From CAUZFZ01 sp963579025 (lineage in GTDB: Bacteria > Planctomycetota > Planctomycetia > Planctomycetales > Planctomycetaceae): a DNA stretch of 42,727 nucleotides. Under the pieces are notes generated by a model. It made no database searches and was not told the DNA's origin. It was given only the letters and a program-made list of their open reading frames with translations. The stretch's first letter is position 1, and every line of letters starts with the position of its first letter. Shown here piece by piece: positions 7,505 to 16,961 of this stretch. The position numbers and the translations under genes were made by a program. Where the stretch lies: assembly GCA_963579025.1 (NCBI GenBank), contig CAUZFZ010000087.1, positions 1 through 42,727 of the forward strand. The letters are read 5' to 3'.

Positions 7505-9919
7505 ATGTTCGATCTGTTCCGAAGTGCGGGTCAAGCGTGCATTCTCACCATTGCCCTGATGAGCGTATCTGGTTCACCTGACTCGGCCCGTGCGCAGTCC
7601 ATCGCGGTCAATTCCGGGACTGTGTCGTACGACTTTCACCCGACATCGACTACGACAGGGTCTGGCGCCACGTGGTATGCATGGCATGGTTACCGTGAAG
7701 GTCGCGACCAGATATTCGCACGACGCATTGACGCGCACGGCGGACTCGGAAACTTGCACACGGTGTCGCAGGGCGGGACGACACACGGCCCTCCGACGAT
7801 CGTCGGAAAATCAGACGACGCGATCTCTGTCGTGTGGACAATGAAGAAAGATGGTCGCTGGCAGGTTCACCTTCGTCACTTTGTCGACGGAAACTGGACT
7901 TCGCCGGTCGCTCTGTCAGAGCCGACAAGCGATGCCATCTACCCGACGGCCATCTCGCTTGCAGACGGACGCGTCATCGCAGCTTGGTCGGCACATGTGT
8001 CAGGTCGGTGGCGCGTGCGAGGTCGCCTGCTCGAGTCCCAGGGTCGCTCGCCGATCTTTGATCTTTCGGAGAAAACCGTTGATGCCTTCCGGCCAGTTCT
8101 TGTCCACCATGGCGATCAGGTCTGGGGGTTCTGGGACCAATACCAGGGGCGACAATACTCCGTACGAGGTCGCACAGTTTCTCCGGTGCTTTCACCGGTC
8201 GAACAGGTCTCACCTGCGGGAGAATACTGCCTGACGCCGGTCGCGCTTTCGCACAGAAACAAACTCCACGTCGCGTGGCTGCGAAAGATTGACGTCATCG
8301 GCGGGCCGGGTGTCGTCAGTCAATGGCACAGTCTGCATGCCACGACCCGAGGTGACGCTGGCTGGCAACTGATCAAGTCCTCAGACGGCGGCACGACGGC
8401 CGCTGAGCTGACGCAGGGATTGATGGCCAAGATCGATCCGCGGCCTGTCGCAACCGGCGGATACCTCGGTCCCCGCGTGCGTCCATCATTTCTTGCAGAT
8501 GGTGATCGCGTGTGGCTGTTGTGGGAACGTAAGACGGATCATCGAGGGAGCACGCCGACAGTGCCGGGCGACTTCGTTGGCCGACCGAGTCTAGACGGCC
8601 AGTGGCAGACTCCGGTCATCGTGAGTCAGGGTCGAGTTGACTACCACCTCATCGATCCGCCCGTCGTCCGTGACGGCAAGGTTCGCGTCCTTGCGTCGCC
8701 GCTTCCGCGTCGTGGAATTCGACACTACGAGGCGTTTGACATCACGCTGGCAAACAGCAAACGCTTCGAGCAGGACGAGTGGACAGGGTGGGTGCCAGTG
8801 GCGTTACCAATCGAAGGCGAAACCACACCACGCCGGACAATCACTGCCAATGGAAGGCCGTACAAACTCTTCTGGGGCGATCTGCATTGCCACAACGGAC
8901 TGACCGCCGACGCCGAGGGCGAGCCCGATGAAATGCACTTCTACGCCCGAGACCGGGCTCGTCTCGACGTCGTGGTCTTTACGAATAACGATTTCTACAA
9001 CGTTCCACTAACTCAGTACGACTTCGAACTCGGCAACCTGTTTGCCAGCACATTTTCCGGAAAACCGGAATCCGGCGAACGTGAGATACTTTCGCTGCCC
9101 GGATTCGAATGGACGTCGCGCATTCCGGGCGTTGCGACTGCGACACTGTCCGACCCTGGAAACTGGCTGCCGCCGTATCGCAATCGGTCGTATCCCAATC
9201 ATCGCAGCGTTATTTACCCGCCCGGCGGCGGCCCGCTCGTTCACTTTACAGAAGTGGGCAACGACATCGCGCGACTGAATGAGGCTGTCGAGCGTGCCGG
9301 AGGCATCACGTTGTCCCAGCACAATGCATTTAAGCTGTCGGGACATCCAGTCGAGATCGGTCTGGAATTAACATCCGGCTGGAGCAACTACATTGCTGCG
9401 CGTCCGCAGTTGTTTCACGCTCCTCTGAACAATGGCGCTCGGCTCGGCTTCACCGCCAACGGGGACACTCATCGTCGCGCACCCGGCCTGAGCGGTGCGT
9501 TAACCGGAATCTATGCGGAAGAGCTCACGGCCGAGTCGATCCTCGACGCTCTTCGCAGCCGGCGTTGTTTCGCGACAATGGGCTCGCAGATCTTTCTTGA
9601 TACGCGTGCCGGTGACGCCATGATGGGAGCCGCAACAAAGGCGACAGACGGGAGCATCACACTCACCTTGCATGCGATCGGGACGCGACCGATCACGCAT
9701 GCACGCCTGGTCCGCAACGGCGAGGTGATTCATGAGGTCAAATCAGACGGCCGTCACGAGCTCAAAGCGACATACACCGACGATGGTCTGTCTCGAGGCA
9801 CACACTGGTACTATTGGCGGGTCGCCCAATCCCGTCCCGGACCAGTCCTTCCAGGAAACCTCATGCCCGCCCACGGACACCTCGCATGGTCATCTCCGAG
9901 CTGGGTCGTGGTGGAGTGA
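7505..9919 (+). CDS. Exported PHP/DUF3604-like protein with N-terminal repeat domain
   Basis: The 804-residue product begins with a signal peptide (residues 1-30, cleavage likely after ARA). Residues about 40-420 form repeated beta units with W-x-x-W/Y and DGRW/VWxxW patterns, like a six- or seven-bladed propeller or exo-sialidase-type fold. Residues about 455-760 resemble the PHP-type DUF3604 family: FWGDLHCHNGLTADAEG supplies H461 and H463, with LSQHNAF and FTANGDTHRR later. PHP domains are metal-dependent phosphoesterases or related hydrolases; the substrate here is unknown. The C-terminal 60 residues look like a small beta domain (HARLVRNGEVIHEV, YYWRVAQS). A TTG at 7484 would add 7 residues; I prefer ATG 7505 because it opens the signal peptide. 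Confidence 0.75.
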   Translation: MFDLFRSAGQACILTIALMSVSGSPDSARAQSIAVNSGTVSYDFHPTSTTTGSGATWYAWHGYREGRDQIFARRIDAHGGLGNLHTVSQGGTTHGPPTIVGKSDDAISVVWTMKKDGRWQVHLRHFVDGNWTSPVALSEPTSDAIYPTAISLADGRVIAAWSAHVSGRWRVRGRLLESQGRSPIFDLSEKTVDAFRPVLVHHGDQVWGFWDQYQGRQYSVRGRTVSPVLSPVEQVSPAGEYCLTPVALSHRNKLHVAWLRKIDVIGGPGVVSQWHSLHATTRGDAGWQLIKSSDGGTTAAELTQGLMAKIDPRPVATGGYLGPRVRPSFLADGDRVWLLWERKTDHRGSTPTVPGDFVGRPSLDGQWQTPVIVSQGRVDYHLIDPPVVRDGKVRVLASPLPRRGIRHYEAFDITLANSKRFEQDEWTGWVPVALPIEGETTPRRTITANGRPYKLFWGDLHCHNGLTADAEGEPDEMHFYARDRARLDVVVFTNNDFYNVPLTQYDFELGNLFASTFSGKPESGEREILSLPGFEWTSRIPGVATATLSDPGNWLPPYRNRSYPNHRSVIYPPGGGPLVHFTEVGNDIARLNEAVERAGGITLSQHNAFKLSGHPVEIGLELTSGWSNYIAARPQLFHAPLNNGARLGFTANGDTHRRAPGLSGALTGIYAEELTAESILDALRSRRCFATMGSQIFLDTRAGDAMMGAATKATDGSITLTLHAIGTRPITHARLVRNGEVIHEVKSDGRHELKATYTDDGLSRGTHWYYWRVAQSRPGPVLPGNLMPAHGHLAWSSPSWVVVE

Positions 9920-10172
9920 GATTGACTCGTTTAATGTCCAGGCCGCAGCCACAGCGGGGCATGCCTTCGTCTTCCGCATAACAAAGCGGCGGTTCGGAAC
10001 CCTCACGAAACAGGCGGGACTTCAGCGTACGCCACTCCGATTGATCCGTCCCCGGGGTGACGCTTCGCTTACCCCAGGCTGTTGGGTACAACTTCTTCGG
10101 CGTACATGATCTCGTATTCTCCCCAGGAAACGTGACGGCCAGGAAAACAAATAGAATCGGAGATGCCAACTC
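9920..10172. other. Spacer with no recognised gene
   Basis: About 250 nt with no supported gene. A GGAG at 10159-10162 probably serves the following small gene. Confidence 0.4.
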
Positions 10173-10403
10173 GTGTTCTTTGTTATTCGCGAAACCGCTG
10201 GCTGGTTCCTCATTGTGGCCGCACTGTATCTGATCCAGCTCGCGCTACTGGATTACGTAGAGGCCGGAAAGGTTGTGGAAGCCGGCATCGTCGTGATGGC
10301 TTCCATGTTTGTCTTTAAAGGTGGCATCCATCTGATCCGCGTGGCAACAGCGGCGAGAATCTGCATGCTTCCGCGTCGGTCGTCGAACGAGCAGGATCCT
10401 TAA
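10173..10403 (+). CDS. Small hypothetical membrane protein
   Basis: The 76-residue product has two hydrophobic segments (about 9-27 and 35-58) and a basic C-terminus. I recognise no family. The start is GTG, with GGAG 10 nt upstream. It precedes the next hypothetical gene by about 50 nt in the same direction and may be co-transcribed. Small size and lack of motifs keep confidence moderate. Confidence 0.5.
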   Translation: MFFVIRETAGWFLIVAALYLIQLALLDYVEAGKVVEAGIVVMASMFVFKGGIHLIRVATAARICMLPRRSSNEQDP

Positions 10404-10452
10404 TGCTCGGAAGAATTATCGAGCCTTACGATTACTTCGAGTGGCATCTGCG

Positions 10453-11547
10453 ATGCGGAAGAGACTCACTAAATCGGTGCTCGGACTGCTGTTGGTGGCA
10501 GCGGTTGTAAAACCGGTACCTCACGTCGACGGTCGTCCCGCTGTGGAGTGGGCCTTCGACCTCGGAGACTCCGATTCGGATCAGCGGGCACGTGCTGTCA
10601 GCGCGCTTGCTGAAATCGGTTATTCCTCATTGCCGCACATTGACCGAATGGCGACTGGTGCCTCTGCCCCGCAGGCCGGCGCTATTCTCGATGTGTCGCA
10701 ATCGCTGCTGTCACGTTGCAATACCAACTTTCGCGGTAGGTGCTGCATTGGGGGCTGCGGCCTGTTCTTCAGTGACGGGCGTCGCGAAGCGGTTGCAGCA
10801 GCGACGCAGATTAGTCAAATAGTCGCAGTGGTCCGCGACGAGCACGAAGGGCATCTGCGGTATCGTGCTGCGGCATTGTCGCTTGTGATGGGCGGCGCAG
10901 GCTGGAATGAAAACCGTCCCCGAGGGCTCGATCGGACCGTCCAGATTGCCTCAGCCGGGATCCTTCTGAGTGCTCTGCGAGGTGATGACAAGGACGCCGC
11001 TGGATTTGCGTGCAATGCGCTACTGACAACTTTCGGTGCCCTCAATCCGATGAATCGCCACTACATGCAGACGGCAAAGTGGCTCGTTTCGACGGGTGTT
11101 TCGCAGAAACCTGACGCGAGAAAGTACACATCATCATTTGGTGCCGGAAACCGGCAATGGTGGATCGAAACGGCAAAACATGGCCGTGGGCTCCGGTTGT
11201 ATTCCTACGAGCCCTTCATCGAAGTGGAGATCGAAACGCTCTACAACGTTGCCATCGAACCACCACTGGCGTTGATCCGCCATCATCCGGACGCCAGTGT
11301 CCGATCAATCTCGCTCGACGTTCTGATCGAACAGCATGGACGGTGGTACTCAGAGTCGTATGGACGATGGAACTTAGTGAAGCGTCGGATCAGGGAGGGG
11401 CTCATGGCAGCACTCGACCAGGAGCCGGACACCGGAATGCAAGAGCGACTCAAGCGATGCCTGAATCCACCGACCATGTCGCCCCGCCTGCGTGCCGACA
11501 TAATGGATGTGCGGAATGATGGTCCGACGACGCCGTCGAAGGTCTAG
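10453..11547 (+). CDS. Hypothetical HEAT-like repeat protein with N-terminal signal or anchor
   Basis: The 364-residue product opens with a basic stretch and a hydrophobic segment (about 6-20), then LGDSDSDQRARAVSALAEIGYSSLPHI and further paired-helix units, including DASVRSISLDVLIEQHG. These resemble degenerate HEAT repeats used for protein binding. A cysteine-rich loop CCIGGCG sits near residue 100. I recognise no enzymatic motif. A GTG at 10441 would add four residues; the ATG at 10453 is preferred, though neither has a strong ribosome binding site. It converges on the DUF1501 gene downstream. Function unknown. Confidence 0.6.
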   Translation: MRKRLTKSVLGLLLVAAVVKPVPHVDGRPAVEWAFDLGDSDSDQRARAVSALAEIGYSSLPHIDRMATGASAPQAGAILDVSQSLLSRCNTNFRGRCCIGGCGLFFSDGRREAVAAATQISQIVAVVRDEHEGHLRYRAAALSLVMGGAGWNENRPRGLDRTVQIASAGILLSALRGDDKDAAGFACNALLTTFGALNPMNRHYMQTAKWLVSTGVSQKPDARKYTSSFGAGNRQWWIETAKHGRGLRLYSYEPFIEVEIETLYNVAIEPPLALIRHHPDASVRSISLDVLIEQHGRWYSESYGRWNLVKRRIREGLMAALDQEPDTGMQERLKRCLNPPTMSPRLRADIMDVRNDGPTTPSKV

Positions 11548-11590
11548 CGTGTGCCGTGACCGGAAATCACTTCTGACATGTCCGCGGCCG

Positions 11591-12985
11591 TCAGGCCGGA
11601 GTGGCGGCGATCAGCGATTCGATCGCGTGGGCTTCCGGGTCGGCGATGCGGATCGGGCGGCCGACGTTGGACATGTTCTGCTGCATGGGATCGATCCCCA
11701 GTGCCTGGCAGACTGTGGCGATCAGGTCTCCCACGCGCGCCGGGGAGTCTTTCACCTTCATGCCGTCATCGGTCGAACTGCCGTAGACCTGACCGCCGTT
11801 AATCCCGCCGCCACCGAGTACTGTCGTCCACGCGAGCGGGAAATGGTCACGTCCCGTGTTACCGTTGATCTTTGGCGTGCGGCCGAATTCGCCCATCCAG
11901 ACAATCAGCGTCGAATCCAGCAGGCCTCGATCCTGCAGATCAGACATGAGTGTCCCCCATGCCGGATCAAGGATCTCGCTGAGAGTTTTCACACCGGTGA
12001 AGTTGTTGGCGTGGGTATCCCACCCGGGAGTACCGGGAGCGTTGTTGAGTGTGACTTCGCAGAACGGCACACCCTGCTCGACAAGTCGGCGGGCCAGCAG
12101 ACAGCCCTGGCCGAACTGATTCATCCCGTACTTCTCACGCAACTCGGCAGGTTCGTTTTCAAGTGAGAACGCGCTGCTGGCTCCTGACCGCATCATCTGG
12201 ATGGCTCGCTGGTACGCCGTGCGATGACTGCTGCCGATCAACCCCGGCCGGTCCGCTGTGAAGTCATCTTCCAGTTGCGCCAGGATGTTGAGCCGCGCGT
12301 CCGCCTGTTTCACGTCGATGCCAGTGGGCCGTTCGAGATTGCGGACGCGCAGCGAATCTGCCACATCCTGCCCCTCACCGGTCGGCATGAACGCCGCGCC
12401 TTCGCCAACAACCAGCGGCGCATAGCGTGGTCCCAGGAAGCCAGGTCCAAACGCCGTCGGGCTGAGCGCACGGTTGGGACCGATGCTAATGAAGTTGGGC
12501 AGATCGGCCTTCCCGGGATCCAGTTCGCGACTGATCAGTGAGCCCAGGGTCGGATAATGAATGGGCCCCTGCGGCAGGTAACCCGTTCGCATCAGATAAG
12601 TCGCCCGCTGATGGTCACCTTCGCGAGTGCTCATCGAGCGAATGATCGACAGGTGCTCCATCTGCTTTGCGACCTGGGGCAGGTGCTCGCTGATTTGAAT
12701 GCCGGGAACACTGGTCTCGATCGGCTTGAATTCGCCGCCGTTGGCATGTTCGGGCTTCAGATCGAACGTGTCCGTCTGCGAAGGTCCTCCGGCCATCCAG
12801 AGCAGGATACAGGAACGTTTTCGCTGCGGATTCGTCGCGGTGTCTTCCGCCAGTGTCCTGAGCCAGCCGGAACTCGAATAGCTCACTGAGGCAAGTGCGG
12901 CAGCCCTGAGCCAGTCCCGTCTCGTCAACATGCTGCGTTTCTTCGAGTGGCTCGGTGATCGACCAGCTTCGGCTTTTCTGGACAT
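11591..12985 (-). CDS. DUF1501 family exported protein, second copy
   Basis: The 464-residue protein carries a twin-arginine signal, LTRRDWLRAA (R22, R23), followed by family hallmarks: CILLWMAGGPSQTDTFDLKP, a middle GWDTHANNFTGVKTL and the later WMGEFGRTPKINGNTGRDH. It is closer to the typical DUF1501 consensus than the copy at 3377. The start at 12985 is chosen for its GGAG about 10 nt upstream; ATG 12931 directly before the twin arginines is the alternative. Unlike the first copy it has no DUF1549/DUF1553 partner beside it, since the flanking genes are a convergent hypothetical and a divergent pseudopilin. Its substrate is unknown. Confidence 0.9.
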   Translation of the reverse strand: MSRKAEAGRSPSHSKKRSMLTRRDWLRAAALASVSYSSSGWLRTLAEDTATNPQRKRSCILLWMAGGPSQTDTFDLKPEHANGGEFKPIETSVPGIQISEHLPQVAKQMEHLSIIRSMSTREGDHQRATYLMRTGYLPQGPIHYPTLGSLISRELDPGKADLPNFISIGPNRALSPTAFGPGFLGPRYAPLVVGEGAAFMPTGEGQDVADSLRVRNLERPTGIDVKQADARLNILAQLEDDFTADRPGLIGSSHRTAYQRAIQMMRSGASSAFSLENEPAELREKYGMNQFGQGCLLARRLVEQGVPFCEVTLNNAPGTPGWDTHANNFTGVKTLSEILDPAWGTLMSDLQDRGLLDSTLIVWMGEFGRTPKINGNTGRDHFPLAWTTVLGGGGINGGQVYGSSTDDGMKVKDSPARVGDLIATVCQALGIDPMQQNMSNVGRPIRIADPEAHAIESLIAATPA

Positions 12986-13284
12986 GTCAGTCGTCTCCAA
13001 TGGACGCGACGATGCACCTCGTCGCATTTGAGCAGTCTAACGAGCTCTACCGGCCGCCACTATCTGTTGTTCGGGGATGACGGCTGCTCAACCCATGCAT
13101 CAGTCAGATATGCCCCAGTCCACACGGTCACTCGATTCACTACGACCGAAGCCTCGGCCGGCAGGAAATGCCTGGATCCGCAACTGTGATGCTTCTTCCG
13201 ATTTGACGGACGAAGGATCAGACATAGGCTGAAACGACTCACCAGAGTTGGTTCAGAGGCATCGTCACGCAAAAGGATTCGGGT
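12986..13284. other. Divergent intergenic region
   Basis: About 300 nt between the DUF1501 gene and the pseudopilin gene. No gene is supported here. It should contain both promoters, but I cannot assign boxes. Confidence 0.4.
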
Positions 13285-13824
13285 ATGGGCTCCCCCGTTT
13301 GTTCCGGCCACCGCTCAGCGGCAAGTAACCGTCGCCGACCTGGTTACCTCGGTTTCACCGTGGTTGAGATCCTGATCGTGCTGGCACTGCTGAGCATTGT
13401 CGCCATCACAGTCGTACCTCAATTCTCACGGGCCGGTGAAGACGCACAACTACAGACTGTCCAGGGCGACCTGGAGGTGTTTCGCCGGCAGATCGACCGG
13501 TATCGCGAAGAACACGGCGGGAGACTTCCGGCTTTTGAAACAGATTCCGAAGTCGACTTCCTCGCCCAGCTCACACAACGCACATCGGAAAGCGGAACGG
13601 TCGATCCGACTGGTCGCTTTGGCCCGTATCTGATCGGAGACATGCCTCCAAACGTGTTCACCGGGCGGCGATCGATCCGCGTCGTGCGAGGCACTCTGCA
13701 ACCGCCCCACTTCAACGGCAGCGGTGACCACGGCTGGGTGTACAGCTCCACCACCGGCGAATTTCGGATCAGCACTTCGAGCGATGTGACCGATCGGGAA
13801 GGCCGGCCGGTCAACTCGCTCTAA
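13285..13824 (+). CDS. Type II secretion/type IV pilus pseudopilin-like protein
   Basis: The 179-residue product has a class III signal: leader of 23 residues ending in G23, then F24-T-V-V-E28 with the +5 glutamate and a hydrophobic helix to about residue 44. This is the prepilin peptidase site of GspG/GspH/PilA-type proteins. The C-terminal part has a GDLEVFRRQIDRYREEHGGRLP helix and a VFTGRRSIRV...GWVYSSTTGEFRIS end, as in GspG-like pseudopilins that Planctomycetes encode in many isolated copies. There are no secretion-system ATPase or platform genes nearby, so it must rely on a system elsewhere. It converges on the TolC-like gene. Confidence 0.85.
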   Translation: MGSPVCSGHRSAASNRRRPGYLGFTVVEILIVLALLSIVAITVVPQFSRAGEDAQLQTVQGDLEVFRRQIDRYREEHGGRLPAFETDSEVDFLAQLTQRTSESGTVDPTGRFGPYLIGDMPPNVFTGRRSIRVVRGTLQPPHFNGSGDHGWVYSSTTGEFRISTSSDVTDREGRPVNSL

Positions 13825-13878
13825 CGACACGCCGCACTGACGGCGCCGTTCGCTCAGCATCGACGATTGCCACCGGTC

Positions 13879-16839
13879 TCACTGCGGCGTCGAACGCCAG
13901 CCGGACGCACTCCGCTTCGGCCGGATCGGATCAGCGAGCGACGGCAGGACGATACGGGGGATCGTGGCGTCTTTCACAGTTTCGGTGGGACCTGGCATTC
14001 TCGCTGGTTGCTGATCGTGGCGTTGAGGCAATGTTGCCTTCTTCAATGGGGTCCAGTGCCCCGTCGCCTGGACTCGTGTTTTCGGTGGCACGCGTTGAAT
14101 GGCAGCCTCATCAGATGCCGGTGCTGGTCTGAGTTGAGGTGCGTTAGCGTCGTCGTCGACCACTGGAGGTTCGCCGTTCGGTGGTGGAGTCGTTCCGTCT
14201 TCACTCTCGTCTGGTGGCTCGTCAACAAGTTTGAGCCATGAATCGTGTATTGGCGGGGGCACTGACAGCGGGGCGGAAGCGGACTGCAGCGACTCTTCAA
14301 GAGACCGCGCGACCCACTGACCTTCGTCATCGATCTGCATCAGGCCAAGTTCACGTATCAATCGCATACGTCCGGCGTAGTAGTTCAGCCAGACACTCAT
14401 GAAGTTGTTCTGCGAGCTGCGCAGGTCGGAAAGGGCTGTCAGCAGGTTCAAGGCGGCGGTCGGACCGAATGTCGGTACCGGCTGTCCTGGGGCGAGCGGC
14501 GGTGTGGGGCGGTTCAGATTCTCCCGCGTCTGATCCACGCGACGAATTGAAATGGCAACGGCACGCCGCTGAATCTCCAGATTGAGCTGCAACTGCTCAA
14601 GTTCCCGCAGCAGCGAGCGCAGTCCGCGGTGAATACCGTCTTCGAACTGAATGAGTTGCCGTCGCGACTGCTGGTAAAAAATCAGCTGCTGCCGGAAGTC
14701 GTTGCGTTCAACAAGCCGGTTGAACGGCGTGTCAAACTGCAGGCCGGCCGAGATATTGGTGTCCTCGCCACTGAACTTGACCGTGTTGTTTCCGACTGTG
14801 CCAAGATTTCCACTGAGCACGACGTCAAGATTTGATTCGAGCCGGTTGGCGTTGAATTCGATCAACCTCCATGTATCCACCAGCGCCGCCCGGTTGTTCA
14901 TCCAGTCGAGCCGGTGGGCTCGGGCGATTTCGAGCGCATCCGCGGAATCAATCGAGACGGTGTCGAGTGTCACCGCCTCCAGACGGGACCGAGCCTGAAT
15001 CAGCGTCAGTTCGCTGAGCAGGCCCGTCAGCTCGACATTGATGCCTACGATCCCCGTCACAGTCGCCGCCCGGGTGCCTTCCGCCAGATCTTCCTGCAAT
15101 GCCTCCACCGTCGCTGTCTGTTTCGCAAGTCGTTCACGCAGCGCAGTTAGATTGCTGCTTAACTGCTCCCGGTCCCGATCGAACTGTTGCCGCTCGGTGA
15201 CACCCGCCGACTGCGTGCGGGCGTCACGCACGTTTTCCAGGTTCTGGATTTCTGTGCTGGCGATTTCCAGTTGCTCACGAATGCGCGTCTGCAACGTGAC
15301 AATTCGTGCCAGGACAGTCGCCAGTTCGGTGACTTCCGGTTCTTCGGCCAGTTGCCCGAAGTCATCGATCAATGCCTGCATGCTGGTCTGCACGCCCGCG
15401 AGTTCGGGATCAAGGAATCGGAATGGCAGAATCAGCGAATTGTCCAGGTCGACCGGCAGGTCTGGAGGCAGTCCCAATGTGAACGACTTGAACGACTCAA
15501 GTGTGTCCAGGTACCCGTTTCGAGACTGCAGTAAATTGGCGCGTTCCGTCTCGATGCTCTGCCGAAACTGATCGACCTGGGCCAGATCAATGAGCCCGCC
15601 CTGCACGTGTTCTTCCAGCAACAGCAGCATCTGCTGCTGAGCCCGCAGACTGGTCTCTGTATTGCGAATCTGCTGCTGCCGCTGCAGCAGTCCGATGAAG
15701 CCGCCCACCTGACCGGCACCGCCCCCGGCAAATCCGGAACCTGCGATTCCTCCGCCCCCGTCGCCCCCATTGCCTCCACTCCCACGACCGAATCCTGTCG
15801 CATCGCCCACACCACCAAAGCCGCCCGCACCCTGGCCACTGAAGCCTGACAGTCCGGAACCGCCCTGGAAGCCGCCACGTCGGGATGGTCCGGTCGTGCC
15901 GCTCTGACCTATCGCGACCTGGGTATAGAAGCCCTGGCGGTAATGATCGAAGGCCCGCACGTTGGCCAGCAATGTCCGCTCCACAATGGTCAACTGTTCC
16001 AGAGCGATCTGCCGACCGCCGGCGCGCAGCAGCGGCTGCACCAGATTGAAGTTGAGCACCGATCCGGCCATGCTCGTATTCCCGCCCGAGAACTGCCAGA
16101 CAAGGTTGTTCGTGAAGCCAACGACCAGTTGGCCTGCCGTCGCAAACCGCCGTCGCAGTCGGATGTCCGTCTTATTCGACACATCGAATGAGTTTCCATC
16201 CTTGGTCGCGTCGCCGGTCACGCCGACTGCCGTGTCGTTGAAAAACGAGCGTGAGCCGCCACCGCCGAAGCCAGTGTTCGCGCTACTGAAGCCACCCAGA
16301 AACTGCGTGTCGAATCGGAATCGCTCGGTGCTGACGTCCAGAGCTGACAGGTACAGCGTCTCGACCTGTTGCTGATATCCGGGCGAGTGAATCGTAGCCA
16401 GCCGCACGGCATCGCCCAGGTCGAGCTTGACTGAACCATCGTCTTCGATCTGGACGTAATCGGGCAGTTGCTCGCGCCAGTCGGGATTCTCAAGCTGACT
16501 GATCGACCCGTTGTCGTGCCAGTGCTCCCAGCCGTCCATGCCGTCCACGTGGTGCATCAGCCGATGCGACTGAGGATCGTCCGGTGGCATCGGCGGCCGA
16601 ACTGGATCCCAGGCATCGTGGAACCGGCTGCGGGGGTCAGAATCAACTCCCTGCCATTGCGATGTCGCGACGTAGGACTTTTCGTCGATCAGGCTGGTTG
16701 CCTCGTCATCGGCCTGCTGGCGATACCACTCGCGGGCACAGCCAGACACACTCACGACGTACGCCGACAGCAGTATCGCGCACGCAATCTGCGCCGGGGT
16801 TCTTCTTCGAGACCATGCGGATGTTGTCAGCGTCGTCAT
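13879..16839 (-). CDS. Oversized TolC-family outer-membrane efflux-like lipoprotein
   Basis: The 986-residue protein starts with a lipoprotein signal whose lipobox ends VSG-C34. TolC-type sequence follows: DAVRLATIHSPGYQQQVETLYLSALDV, later FDTPFNRLVERNDFRQQLI and a final helical repeat with the NFMSVWLNYYAGRMRLIRELGLM signature. Between the two halves lie a glycine-rich stretch (roughly residues 315-375) and a long coiled coil (roughly 380-600). The proline-rich tail after residue about 890 is extra. Usual TolC proteins have 450-500 residues, so this is about twice the normal size. It probably forms an outer-membrane channel, but no inner-membrane pump or adaptor gene is adjacent. ATG 16839 is chosen because it starts the signal peptide; a TTG at 16923 is also in frame. 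Confidence 0.85.
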   Translation of the reverse strand: MTTLTTSAWSRRRTPAQIACAILLSAYVVSVSGCAREWYRQQADDEATSLIDEKSYVATSQWQGVDSDPRSRFHDAWDPVRPPMPPDDPQSHRLMHHVDGMDGWEHWHDNGSISQLENPDWREQLPDYVQIEDDGSVKLDLGDAVRLATIHSPGYQQQVETLYLSALDVSTERFRFDTQFLGGFSSANTGFGGGGSRSFFNDTAVGVTGDATKDGNSFDVSNKTDIRLRRRFATAGQLVVGFTNNLVWQFSGGNTSMAGSVLNFNLVQPLLRAGGRQIALEQLTIVERTLLANVRAFDHYRQGFYTQVAIGQSGTTGPSRRGGFQGGSGLSGFSGQGAGGFGGVGDATGFGRGSGGNGGDGGGGIAGSGFAGGGAGQVGGFIGLLQRQQQIRNTETSLRAQQQMLLLLEEHVQGGLIDLAQVDQFRQSIETERANLLQSRNGYLDTLESFKSFTLGLPPDLPVDLDNSLILPFRFLDPELAGVQTSMQALIDDFGQLAEEPEVTELATVLARIVTLQTRIREQLEIASTEIQNLENVRDARTQSAGVTERQQFDRDREQLSSNLTALRERLAKQTATVEALQEDLAEGTRAATVTGIVGINVELTGLLSELTLIQARSRLEAVTLDTVSIDSADALEIARAHRLDWMNNRAALVDTWRLIEFNANRLESNLDVVLSGNLGTVGNNTVKFSGEDTNISAGLQFDTPFNRLVERNDFRQQLIFYQQSRRQLIQFEDGIHRGLRSLLRELEQLQLNLEIQRRAVAISIRRVDQTRENLNRPTPPLAPGQPVPTFGPTAALNLLTALSDLRSSQNNFMSVWLNYYAGRMRLIRELGLMQIDDEGQWVARSLEESLQSASAPLSVPPPIHDSWLKLVDEPPDESEDGTTPPPNGEPPVVDDDANAPQLRPAPASDEAAIQRVPPKTRVQATGHWTPLKKATLPQRHDQQPARMPGPTETVKDATIPRIVLPSLADPIRPKRSASGWRSTPQ

Positions 16840-16961
16840 GTGCCGAGCCAGTGCAGACAGGCTTACACCGCCGCGCACACCGTGCGAGGCATCAGCTCTT
16901 TCTTCGACTGTTAAGCTGCGCAAGCTTTAACGATTCTGCGGATTCTGCCGCGCGACGTTCA

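Noticed and set aside
13060..13311. 83-codon minus-strand frame before the pseudopilin
   Set aside because: It overlaps the pseudopilin start and the likely promoter region and has no recognisable features.
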